Assembly (NCBI GenBank): GCA_009103225.1
Contig: RHPI01000277.1
Location: 343,313-391,547 of the forward strand
From: Chlorokybus atmophyticus
Taxonomy: Eukaryota > Streptophyta > Chlorokybophyceae > Chlorokybales > Chlorokybaceae
DNA length: 48,235 nucleotides
Reading direction: 5' to 3'
Of the stretch, positions 1 through 10,469 are shown in pieces. Below the pieces are notes generated by a model, which saw nothing but the letters and a program-made list of their open reading frames with translations, did not search any database and was not told where the DNA came from. The position numbers were made by a program, and so were the translations under genes. Numbering within the stretch: position 1 is the first letter of the stretch; the number at the start of each line of letters is the position of its first letter.

Positions 1-21
1 CCCCCCCCCCCCCCCCCCCCC
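1..21. other. poly-C tract at the window edge
   Basis: Twenty-one consecutive C residues open the window. No telomere repeat adjoins them. The window also ends in a G-run, and G-runs bound both duplicated islands near the N's. I therefore read this as a contig-edge or library artefact rather than biology. Confidence 0.6.
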
Positions 22-644
22 TCTGCGCTGAAGCTTGGGGCTGAGACGTGATATCATTTGCAAGTAATAAAAAAACAGAGATTCATTTCGATCATGTTGA
101 AAGCTAAGAACATCACATATAACAAGACAAAAACACACGGCTGCTTGTTGCTTGATCTGCATACAGGGCACGCGTAATAACGAGTAAAGTATAAATATCC
201 ATATAAGACGCATAGCGATGAATTGAAATGATTATGTAGCATGAAACTACGTTGCAACTAGCGTGGCTATGCATAATGCTTAAACGACACAACACTTGAC
301 ATCACTGTTCATGTATCACATGCTTTTGCATACATGTTTAGCATACACTTTTACAAAGTGTGTAATGTGATGATGATAACATTATTAACATACAAGAGTA
401 TAGCTTGATTTAAATGATAATCTATGAGCCACCAACTATGCATACTGTTCCACGCATGAAACCATGCTGAATGTACACACTTCAGCACATGCCACATCTG
501 TTCATGTACAATTTCATTCTTTATAGTTCACTCGTTGCCTCTACAACTGCTTGTAATTCCCTTGCAAGAAAAAGGTGTCAAGGTACAGTGTATGAAGTCA
601 CAAAATGGTTCAGGTTCAGGCTTTGCTGGTTCGGTGATGCCTAA

Positions 645-677
645 GCCTACCGGTGATACCCAGCCCTACCGGTAGGC
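645..677. repeat. perfect 10-bp inverted repeat
   Basis: The arms GCCTACCGGT (645-654) and ACCGGTAGGC (668-677) are exact reverse complements, separated by 13 bp. This could form a hairpin. No neighbouring gene explains it. Confidence 0.7.
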
Positions 678-1435
678 ACTCAGACGCCTCGTTGATGAAC
701 AAATCTTAACGTTCCAGCCTAACAACAAACCATCCCCGGCGCCACCTGGCCAAGCCTACGCCCTTCAATCAAAGTTGCAAGCCTAGCAGCCCACGGCGAT
801 TCGGAACTACGTAACCTTTGACAACATATTGACTTCGGCGTACGAGGCCCCTTGTACCACGCCGATTCATTCTGGCCATCATGAACGCCCGCCGTAAAAT
901 CGCGATACGTTGACATCAGCGACGCCATGATGAACCATCCAAGCTGTGCTTTCCAACAAAACAGTGCGTTGCATTGAGAGCAGGCATGCATCGCTTTCAA
1001 GTGGCATCCGGGGTTTGATTGGCTTTCTGTGCTTTTCGCCGCGAAGCGAGATCACATATGCAGGGAAACATCCGTAACATGGGACTGGTACATCATGCCT
1101 ACACCTAAACCTAAACCCTGTTTTTAGGATATCCATGACATACCCCGGCCTGCCTACAATCTCTACAGTGTCTAGCCTCATCCTCGAACTCTTGCAGAGG
1201 ATCCATAAACGGGACGAATTGCAACGACCTCAGCCATATGTCGCCGTGGACTGACGATCTCCTGACAACTTTCCGCTGTAGGGACCTGCCGTGCTGGAGT
1301 GTCAGCAGCTAGGAGCGGACCGGGCCGCCGCGAGCAGGACGGACCGAGGCTGGAGGCCGCACGAAGCAAGGCAGGAACTTGCGGCCCGGGCTGGTATCTC
1401 GCAGCGCCGCTTGAGTCACCAGTCTGCGTGAAACT

Positions 1436-1463
1436 GATTCGGCTCGCGTACGCGAGCCGAATC
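1436..1463. repeat. 28-bp perfect palindrome without spacer
   Basis: The sequence equals its own reverse complement over 28 bp, with arm GATTCGGCTCGCGT. It is GC-rich and has no central spacer, so it could extrude a cruciform or bind a dimeric factor. It lies about 900 bp upstream of the kinase promoter. Function unknown. Confidence 0.8.
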
Positions 1464-2359
1464 GTGAGCTTCCCCACACCCACGCCTCAAAAGTGCAAGG
1501 CTGTGGGAGATCTCCGCGTTAATCATCCCTTGTTTTTGGCGTAGAGAATGAATCTCGCGCGCCACATATCTGGCGAGCAAACGCCGATCGTGCATGCATG
1601 CATGCGTCGAAGGTGTTAGGGTGGCACCAAGTTGGACCCGGCCTCAAATGCCAGTTGGCCTTGGCGTGTCGGCCGGCAAAGCAATCAATCGTTAAACGTT
1701 GCGGTGGCCTTATGAGAGGCCTCAACCCGCTATGGTGCGCTTCCGTGTGCCTTGAGTGATGCTCATTGACAGCGCTTCTGACGGTAGGTATTAACAGCTG
1801 CCTGCCCGTCCATCAATGAGTGACCGGGAAGGCCCTTGCGGCCTCCCCGTTGGTGGCAATCACCGGACAATGCCGGACCAACAGATACGGCTTGGACAAT
1901 GATAGACGTTCTCATTGGGACCCTAATGTTCGGGTCAGATCCGTAAGGACCCAGGGACCCGCGTGTACCACGTATCCTAATCTGGAAACGGCGAGGCGAA
2001 CGGCACGGCCACGTGCTAAACAGCGGCAGCCTGTTGCCCGCAAGGCATCCACAGCGTAGCTTTGAGAAATGCCGATATCGACGTGTAGCACGCTGATAGG
2101 CAATAAGCCACCTAATGATCCGCATCACCGTCCGCCGTTCGTTAAGGTCGGATGGCAGGAAGGCCTCAAGGATCCTCGTCACCGTCCCGTCAATGTTCCA
2201 ATGATCACCAGAAATCACCCGCCAGAACTGACAAGCCCAGCAGTACTGACACTGCTATCTCGGACAATCTGTGCCACGGTGGCTTCATTGCAAGCCTGCA
2301 CGCCATGATGATCAACCCCGGAATCCGGGCAGTTTAATGACATGCCCGATACGCCGGAG

Positions 2360-2367
2360 TATATAAA
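2360..2367 (+). promoter_or_regulatory. TATA box of the kinase gene
   Basis: TATATAAA lies 248 bp upstream of the chosen ATG at 2615. A start about 30 bp downstream would give a 5' UTR of roughly 220 bp. It is the only good TATA motif seen close upstream of that gene. Confidence 0.45.
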
Positions 2368-2614
2368 CACCTCTCTACCCAAACACTTAGCAGACAGTGC
2401 TCACATCAGCCGTCGCGTTTCAGCCTTCCCCGCCTGCAAGCGAGCGGACTTTGTGGCGAGGACAAAAGAGTTTCTAGAACTTGAGGGGACAAGGAGTGGC
2501 TGGCGGGCGCGTGTCAGGTGCAGACTTTTTAGTTGCGGTTGTTAGCGGCGGCGGTGTCAGCGGCAGCGGTGTGGTTGAGCGTGGGTGGTGTGCAGCAGAG
2601 TGTCTACAGCGATC

Positions 2615-3741
2615 ATGCCTCGGTACATGAGCTTGTATGAGAAGGTGTTTGGGGTGTCTGCGGCGGCGAAGGTGGGCCCAGCTGCTGAAGCTGAGGCAGC
2701 GCCAGTTGCCCAGGCCCAGCAGCAGAAGCAGGAGATGGTGACAGCGACGGCGGATGAGGCGCCCAGCACGGCGCCCAGCCTTGGCCTGGTCCGGGACTAC
2801 CCAGTGCAGGAGGATTACGAGTTTGGTGCGGTCATTGGCAAGGGCAACTTCGGCGTCGTCCGCACAGCTCGCCACATCATCACCGGCCAGCTGCATGCTG
2901 TCAAGGCCATCCCCAAAGTCTCCGGCCAGGAGTACGCCAAGGTAAACCTCGAGCTCATGCATTGCCCATCATTACATTCTTAGCGTGGTTTCGCCTCGCT
3001 CATATTCATGTCTGGCTACATTGCATGAACAAGTTAGCTGACGTTTCCTTGCTCAATCAGGTACTTCATGAGGCCGAAATCATGCGCGCCCTCTCCAAGG
3101 GAGCTTGCCAGGGTGTGGTCCAAGTGTATGGGGTGTACCAGGACAATGAGCATGTGTACCTAGCAATGGAGCTGCTGCACGGTGGCGAGCTGAGGCAGCG
3201 CCTGGTCAGGAGGCGGCAGTTCAGCGAGAAGGAGGCGGCCAGGCTGGTCAAGTCCATCCTTCAGCTGGTGCAGGAGTGCCACGCTTGCGGTGTCATGCAC
3301 AGAGACATCAAGCCAGAGAACTTTGTGTTCGCACGCGCTGATGCTGATCTCCCACTCAAGGCCATCGATTTTGGCCTCGCTGCTTTCTTCTCAGAGGGTG
3401 TGAAGCTCACCAAGTGCAGCGGTACTCCCTACTACATGGCGCCGGAGGTTATTCGCGGGTCATATGGTGCTGAGGCAGACTTGTGGAGCGTGGGTGTGAT
3501 GCTGTACGAGATGATTGCTGGTGTGAAGCCCTTCGTGGAGGATAAGCGCAGCCGCGTACCTATTGTGGATGTGATGTACAAGGTTGTGCACCAGCCCATT
3601 GACTTCGAGTCAGTGTCGTGGCGCTTCACCTCACTCGCCGCCAAGGACTTCGTGCTGCGGCTGCTGGACAGGAACTCCGACACACGCATGACCTCAGCCC
3701 AGGCTCTGCAGCACCCATGGTTGTTGAAGAACTGCTGCTGA
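2615..3741 (+). CDS. Ser/Thr protein kinase, CaMK/CDPK-like, without EF-hands
   Basis: Two exons, 2615-2941 and 3061-3741, are split by a 119-bp intron (GTAAAC...ATCAG) and encode 335 residues. Residues 1-60 are an Ala/Gln-rich, low-complexity leader. The kinase domain follows: P-loop GKGNFG (75-80), catalytic Lys in HAVK (97), alpha-C Glu in HEAE (113-115), HRDIKPEN (189-196), DFG (212-214), GTPYYMAPE (230-238) and the closing HPWL (about 328). All catalytic residues are present, so it should be active. CDPKs continue into a junction and four EF-hands, but this protein stops six residues after HPW, so calcium regulation through EF-hands is absent. I took the first in-frame ATG as start. The kinase class is clear; subfamily and substrate are not. 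A TGTAA signal follows 268 bp after the stop. Confidence 0.88.
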
Positions 3742-4008
3742 TGGCTGGCGTCTTCCCTTCCCTCCCCTTCCCGCACGCAAGCACTCAACCCTCAGCAGTT
3801 GCAAAGCTCTCCATCAGAAGCTTGCTGGGGTTCAAGTTTTGGAGCACACCCTTCTTCATCTTCCCTTAGGCCGGTTCTCCTGCTCCATCTTATTGTTTGG
3901 AGTGCATGGGACTTGGCAGTGCTGTACGCTAGACACTGTGACATAAAAACTAGGGGGAGTTCTCCCTCCTATAGTGTACATAGGCTATCTACTGTATCTA
4001 CGGTATTT

Positions 4009-4013
4009 GTAAT
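4009..4013 (+). terminator. TGTAA polyadenylation signal of the kinase gene
   Basis: This is the chlorophycean poly(A) motif TGTAA, 268 bp after the kinase stop and upstream of the satellite array. The motif is known from Chlamydomonas and Volvox genes; its assignment here is inferred from position. Confidence 0.5.
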
Positions 4014-4348
4014 CAATTATGATTTCTCCCAAAAACCTGTCTTTGAGCCGCTCACTTTGCATGCTTGCATGCATGGCCTGTTTGTCACCAGTATGAATGC
4101 ATGTTTCTGATAGACGTACAGGATAAGCACGAAGCTGTTATAATGTCTGTGCTGCTGCAGTATGCTTCCCGCTTCTTGGTTTGATACCTTTCCATGCTTG
4201 GTGTAACAATCCACCACACAGTTACTTGCAGGTTTTGCAAGCATCAGATGGACCATATTGTATGATGTAGTATGCAAGAATTGTGGTATGCATGAGAGTG
4301 TTGCAATGCTGTGTGTTGTGTTGCTGTGTTTTACATGATGGATTGTTG

Positions 4349-4367
4349 CAACCCTTCAACCAGATAG
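4349..4367. repeat. partial satellite-like match just upstream of the array
   Basis: A 19-bp segment here matches a segment inside the satellite unit (copy 1 at 4452-4470) with one mismatch, about 100 bp upstream of it. The flanks are much less similar. It may be a diverged partial unit or the original duplication from which the array grew. Confidence 0.45.
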
Positions 4368-4418
4368 AGACGGAATGTGTTGACTACTTGGCATGCTTGG
4401 TTTGTTTGGTGCTGAACA

Positions 4419-7400
4419 AACCTACGAGTGAAGTTTTGGTGTACATTATATCAACCCTTCATCCAGATAGTGGCGGTTGGTGTACAAGATTCCGCCAAGT
4501 TGTCTATATCTGCGTCACGCACTTGTAGCATGATTGCCTGTTTAGCGCTGTTGCACATTGCTTCTGATCAGTTCATGGAGGTGCAGTGTACCGTTGTAGT
4601 TTCAACCCCGTGCTCGTATTGTCATCTTTGTAACATTGGCATTTCTCAACCATTGGTGGATTGAAAACCAAATTTGCTTGTACAACTTGGCTGCAAACTA
4701 GCAGTAACCCTCATGTGCAGCGAGCATGTCAACCTTGCGCAACCTGGCATAGCATAACCTACGAGTGAAGTTTTGGTGTACATTATATCAACCCTTCATC
4801 CAGATAGTGGCGGTTTGTGTACAAGATTCCGCCAAGTTGTCTATATCTGCGTCACGCACTTGTAGCATGATTGCCTGTTTAGCGCTGTTGCACATTGCTT
4901 CTGATCAGTACATGGAGGTGCAGTGTACCGTTGTAGTTTCAACCCCGTGCTCGTATTGTCATCTTTGTAACATTGGCATTTCTCAACCATTGGTGGATTG
5001 AAAACCAAATTTGCTTGTACAACTTGGCTGCAAACTAGCAGTAACCCTCATGTGCAGCGAGCATGTCAACCTTGCGCAACCTGGCATAGCATAACCTACG
5101 AGTGAAGTTTTGGTGTACATTATATCAACCCTTCATCCAGATAGTGGCGGTTTGTGTACAAGATTCCGCCAAGTTGTCTATATCTGCGTCACGCACTTGT
5201 AGCATGATTGCCTGTTTAGCGCTGTTGCACATTGCTTCTGATCAGTACATGGAGGTGCAGTGTACCGTTGTAGTTTCAACCCCGTGCTCGTATTGTCATC
5301 TTTGTAACATTGGCATTTCTCAACCATTGGTGGATTGAAAACCAAATTTGCTTGTACAACTTGGCTGCAAACTAGCAGTAACCCTCATGTGCAGCGAGCA
5401 TGTCAACCTTGCGCAACCTGGCATAGCATAACCTACGAGTGAAGTTTTGGTGTACATTATATCAACCCTTCATCCAGATAGTGGCGGTTTGTGTACAAGA
5501 TTCCGCCAAGTTGTCTATATCTGCGTCACGCACTTGTAGCATGATTGCCTGTTTAGCGCTGTTGCACATTGCTTCTGATCAGTACATGGAGGTGCAGTGT
5601 ACCGTTGTAGTTTCAACCCCGTGCTCGTATTGTCATCTTTGTAACATTGGCATTTCTCAACCATTGGTGGATTGAAAACCAAATTTGCTTGTACAACTTG
5701 GCTGCAAACTAGCAGTAACCCTCATGTGCAGCGAGCATGTCAACCTTGCGCAACCTGGCATAGCATAACCTACGAGTGAAGTTTTGGTGTACATTATATC
5801 AACCCTTCATCCAGATAGTGGCGGTTTGTGTACAAGATTCCGCCAAGTTGTCTATATCTGCGTCACGCACTTGTAGCATGATTGCCTGTTTAGCGCTGTT
5901 GCACATTGCTTCTGATCAGTACATGGAGGTGCAGTGTACCGTTGTAGTTTCAACCCCGTGCTCGTATTGTCATCTTTGTAACATTGGCATTTCTCAACCA
6001 TTGGTGGATTGAAAACCAAATTTGCTTGTACAACTTGGCTGCAAACTAGCAGTAACCCTCATGTGCAGCGAGCATGTCAACCTTGCGCAACCTGGCATAG
6101 CATAACCTACGAGTGAAGTTTTGGTGTACATTATATCAACCCTTCATCCAGATAGTGGCGGTTTGTGTACAAGATTCCGCCAAGTTGTCTATATCTGCGT
6201 CACGCACTTGTAGCATGATTGCCTGTTTAGCGCTGTTGCACATTGCTTCTGATCAGTACATGGAGGTGCAGTGTACCGTTGTAGTTTCAACCCCGTGCTC
6301 GTATTGTCATCTTTGTAACATTGGCATTTCTCAACCATTGGTGGATTGAAAACCAAATTTGCTTGTACAACTTGGCTGCAAACTAGCAGTAACCCTCATG
6401 TGCAGCGAGCATGTCAACCTTGCGCAACCTGGCATAGCATAACCTACGAGTGAAGTTTTGGTGTACATTATATCAACCCTTCATCCAGATAGTGGCGGTT
6501 TGTGTACAAGATTCCGCCAAGTTGTCTATATCTGCGTCACGCACTTGTAGCATGATTGCCTGTTTAGCGCTGTTGCACATTGCTTCTGATCAGTACATGG
6601 AGGTGCAGTGTACCGTTGTAGTTTCAACCCCGTGCTCGTATTGTCATCTTTGTAACATTGGCATTTCTCAACCATTGGTGGATTGAAAACCAAATTTGCT
6701 TGTACAACTTGGCTGCAAACTAGCAGTAACCCTCATGTGCAGCGAGCATGTCAACCTTGCGCAACCTGGCATAGCATAACCTACGAGTGAAGTTTTGGTG
6801 TACATTATATCAACCCTTCATCCAGATAGTGGCGGTTTGTGTACAAGATTCCGCCAAGTTGTCTATATCTGCGTCACGCACTTGTAGCATGATTGCCTGT
6901 TTAGCGCTGTTGCACATTGCTTCTGATCAGTACATGGAGGTGCAGTGTACCGTTGTAGTTTCAACCCCGTGCTCGTATTGTCATCTTTGTAACATTGGCA
7001 TTTCTCAACCATTGGTGGATTGAAAACCAAATTTGCTTGTACAACTTGGCTGCAAACTAGCAGTAACCCTCATGTGCAGCGAGCATGTCAACCTTGCGCA
7101 ACCTGGCATAGCATAACCTACGAGTGAAGTTTTGGTGTACATTATATCAACCCTTCATCCAGATAGTGGCGGTTTGTGTACAAGATTCCGCCAAGTTGTC
7201 TATATCTGCGTCACGCACTTGTAGCATGATTGCCTGTTTAGCGCTGTTGCACATTGCTTCTGATCAGTACATGGAGGTGCAGTGTACCGTTGTAGTTTCA
7301 ACCCCGTGCTCGTATTGTCATCTTTGTAACATTGGCATTTCTCAACCATTGGTGGATTGAAAACCAAATTTGCTTGTACAACTTGGCTGCAAACTAGCAG

Positions 7401-8799
7401 TAACCCTCATGTGCAGCGAGCATGTCAACCTTGCGCAACCTGGCATAGCATAACCTACGAGTGAAGTTTTGGTGTACATTATATCAACCCTTCATCCAGA
7501 TAGTGGCGGTTTGTGTACAAGATTCCGCCAAGTTGTCTATATCTGCGTCACGCACTTGTAGCATGATTGCCTGTTTAGCGCTGTTGCACATTGCTTCTGA
7601 TCAGTACATGGAGGTGCAGTGTACCGTTGTAGTTTCAACCCCGTGCTCGTATTGTCATCTTTGTAACATTGGCATTTCTCAACCATTGGTGGATTGAAAA
7701 CCAAATTTGCTTGTACAACTTGGCTGCAAACTAGCAGTAACCCTCATGTGCAGCGAGCATGTCAACCTTGCGCAACCTGGCATAGCATAACCTACGAGTG
7801 AAGTTTTGGTGTACATTATATCAACCCTTCATCCAGATAGTGGCGGTTTGTGTACAAGATTCCGCCAAGTTGTCTATATCTGCGTCACGCACTTGTAGCA
7901 TGATTGCCTGTTTAGCGCTGTTGCACATTGCTTCTGATCAGTACATGGAGGTGCAGTGTACCGTTGTAGTTTCAACCCCGTGCTCGTATTGTCATCTTTG
8001 TAACATTGGCATTTCTCAACCATTGGTGGATTGAAAACCAAATTTGCTTGTACAACTTGGCTGCAAACTAGCAGTAACCCTCATGTGCAGCGAGCATGTC
8101 AACCTTGCGCAACCTGGCATAGCATAACCTACGAGTGAAGTTTTGGTGTACATTATATCAACCCTTCATCCAGATAGTGGCGGTTTGTGTACAAGATTCC
8201 GCCAAGTTGTCTATATCTGCGTCACGCACTTGTAGCATGATTGCCTGTTTAGCGCTGTTGCACATTGCTTCTGATCAGTACATGGAGGTGCAGTGTACCG
8301 TTGTAGTTTCAACCCCGTGCTCGTATTGTCATCTTTGTAACATTGGCATTTCTCAACCATTGGTGGATTGAAAACCAAATTTGCTTGTACAACTTGGCTG
8401 CAAACTAGCAGTAACCCTCATGTGCAGCGAGCATGTCAACCTTGCGCAACCTGGCATAGCATAACCTACGAGTGAAGTTTTGGTGTACATTATATCAACC
8501 CTTCATCCAGATAGTGGCGGTTTGTGTACAAGATTCCGCCAAGTTGTCTATATCTGCGTCACGCACTTGTAGCATGATTGCCTGTTTAGCGCTGTTGCAC
8601 ATTGCTTCTGATCAGTTCATGGAGGTGCAGTGTACCGTTGTAGTTTCAACCCCGTGCTCGTATTGTCATCTTTGTAACATTGGCATTTCTCAACCATTGG
8701 TGGATTGAAAACCAAATTTGCTTGTACAACTTGGCTGCAAACTAGCAGTAACCCTCATGTGCAGCGAGCATGTCAACCTTGCGCAACCTGGCATAGCAA
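4419..8799. repeat. satellite-like tandem array, 13 units of 337 bp
   Basis: Units begin at 4419 and then every 337 bp up to 8463; 13 units account for the 4381 bp. Spacing is constant and the units look identical except at the edges. Copy 1 has a G in place of T in its GGCGGTT segment. Copies 1 and 13 read CAGTTCATGG where copies 2-12 read CAGTACATGG. Each unit contains an identical 78-codon open frame; since 337 is not a multiple of three and no substitutions exist to test, this is not evidence of coding. Each unit also has a 6-bp hairpin (TGGCGG/CCGCCA). The length is close to two nucleosome repeats. The copy number in the real genome may differ from the assembly. Confidence 0.95.
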
Positions 8800-8851
8800 G
8801 ATGTGTGGTGGGATCCTTCGCAACCTCAGGTTGAAGGATTACAACATGGAT

Positions 8852-8903
8852 TGTGCAACACAGACGGTTTTGAGTCCATGACTTAAACCGTCTGTGTTGC
8901 ACA
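8852..8903. repeat. perfect 19-bp inverted repeat (hairpin) after the array
   Basis: Arms 8852-8870 and 8885-8903 are exact reverse complements around a 14-nt loop. Just upstream (8816-8838) a second, imperfect hairpin is built from CCTTC/GAAGG and AACCT/AGGTT. It lies about 50 bp past the last satellite unit. It could be a small foldback element, a hairpin RNA precursor or a replication-slippage product. Confidence 0.8.
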
Positions 8904-10469
8904 GTGCAAAACTCTTCACACAATTGTCACTCTCAAGATGAGTTCATGCAACCCAATGTCTCGTCAATCACTACTATGCTTACGAATGCCTTGCTTGACA
9001 TTCTGTGCATAGCCATCCGCCCAGTTGAAGCAGTCACATCAGCCCCTACCAGAAGCAAGTCCTAAACCTGTAACCTGTGCATGCGCCGTGACGCGACCAA
9101 GTCTAGCCAGGGTGTGCCCCGCTGTCTGCTTCTCTGGCACGTGTGTGACCTGGTTGCTGCCAGCAGGACGCTCATGCGCATAACGTCAATGCAAACGCTG
9201 TCTGTGTGTGCTGCTGATGGAGGCGGGTGATCAGGTGGGTGATCACAATGACACAGCGTACCTCATGGCGATCGCACCGTGCGGGCCGGGCTTTGACAAG
9301 CACGCACATGACCTTCAAGTTGCCCGTGTGCGCAAGCCTGTGCGCAGAGCGACCGCCACGACCCTGTCCTTTCTGTTCACCTGCATAATCACGTGTACAC
9401 ACACGCACACGCACACTCGCACATGGGCTTGTCTGATCCAACGGCAATGGCCAACTGTAAATAAGAACGGCCCACAGTAGAGTATTCTGCCGTGCCTGAA
9501 GTCGCACGGACGACAAGGGCTCAGTCGCACCATGCCATGCGTGGGTAAGTTGTTTTATACAATGCACGACACCAGCAACACAGCAGCACTTTTCCATCAA
9601 GCATGTTGATGTTGGACCGCCAACCGACCATGCTCTCAATCAAATAACCTCAAAGACCTCGCCTAGATCATGCACACGCCGGCAACCATGCATGACCATA
9701 GAGCACGACCATATAACATGCATACAACACTTCTAGTCGTGACACCAGCGCAAACCACGCGTGCACAGCAACGAAAAAGGGTTGCCCCTCACGAAGCTCT
9801 TGCAGCGTTTACTTTCAACCCTTCTCTGCTCAAAGCATGAAACTGCTGAAACAGGCCGATGCTTACCAATGCAGACGCTGCCGAGAAAGTTGCGTTCCGC
9901 CAGAGACTTGGTCAAGAAGCAAGGAGCAAGACGTTCCTCCTGTGCATGCGACATTGGAGCGTAGAAGGGCACACTGCAACTGCATGTGCTGACAGACAGT
10001 GAATGTGCTTGACGAAGTGCACTGTGGTTGCTACAAAACCACAGAGGGTGTCAAACAAATACCAGTGCAACAGCGTGTTTGCGACGTGGTTTGCACCGTC
10101 CGTCGATAATGGCAACTGGATGGCTAGCTCAGCTGCGCAACGCACTTGAGTAAGTACACGAGCGGCTGTCTCAGAACAGTGCGTGTGCCACGCAGGCAAC
10201 CGATCTCCTCAGCGACGCATACGTTGCCGCCGCCGCCAACGAACGGCAGTGTTGATGTCAGCGTAGCTACCAAAGCAGCCATCCCTACGACCAAGGCAAG
10301 TGCCTGCGCTAGGAGTCATGAGCCAAGGCTCATGGCTTGCTGTGCTGGTGAAAACACGTCGAGAGTGGTACAGTCGTCGTTCGATGAGAAGCATGCTTAT
10401 AGCAAGGGCACCAAGTGCCCTTGTGTGGTGGGGAAAGCGACGCCGGCAGACGTGGCGTGAGCAGCGGTG
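8904..10469. other. intergenic region, no gene recognised
   Basis: Open frames overlap on both strands without domain signatures. A degenerate (CA)n/(CGCA)n microsatellite lies at about 9395-9425. The 3' part (about 10200-10469) should contain the promoter and 5' UTR of the LepA gene; no TATA box is evident. Confidence 0.55.

Larger units (their letters stand above)
22..2340. other. intergenic region without a recognised gene
   Basis: Short open frames occur on both strands, but none shows a recognisable domain, a splice pattern or a consistent coding character. Two inverted repeats stand out, at 645-677 and 1436-1463. A short run resembling plant-type telomere repeats (two degenerate CCTAAA units) lies near 1103-1119. 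Confidence 0.6.

Noticed and set aside
1-21. Telomere or promoter element at the window start
   Set aside because: A pure C homopolymer with no telomere unit; the opposite window end is likewise a G-run.
1103-1119. Interstitial telomere repeat
   Set aside because: Only about two degenerate CCTAAA units are present, within chance expectation.
2474-2962. Minus-strand 162-codon frame over the kinase start
   Set aside because: It is the antisense shadow of the kinase first exon, whose plus-strand frame has a complete kinase domain.
4428-8708. Thirteen identical 78-codon open frames, one per 337-bp unit
   Set aside because: They repeat because the DNA repeats. The unit length is not a multiple of three and there are no substitutions to show selection. 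No domain or splice context supports coding.
4419-8799. CRISPR-like regular repeat spacing
   Set aside because: Repeats adjoin without spacers, are far too long (337 bp), and the genome is eukaryotic.
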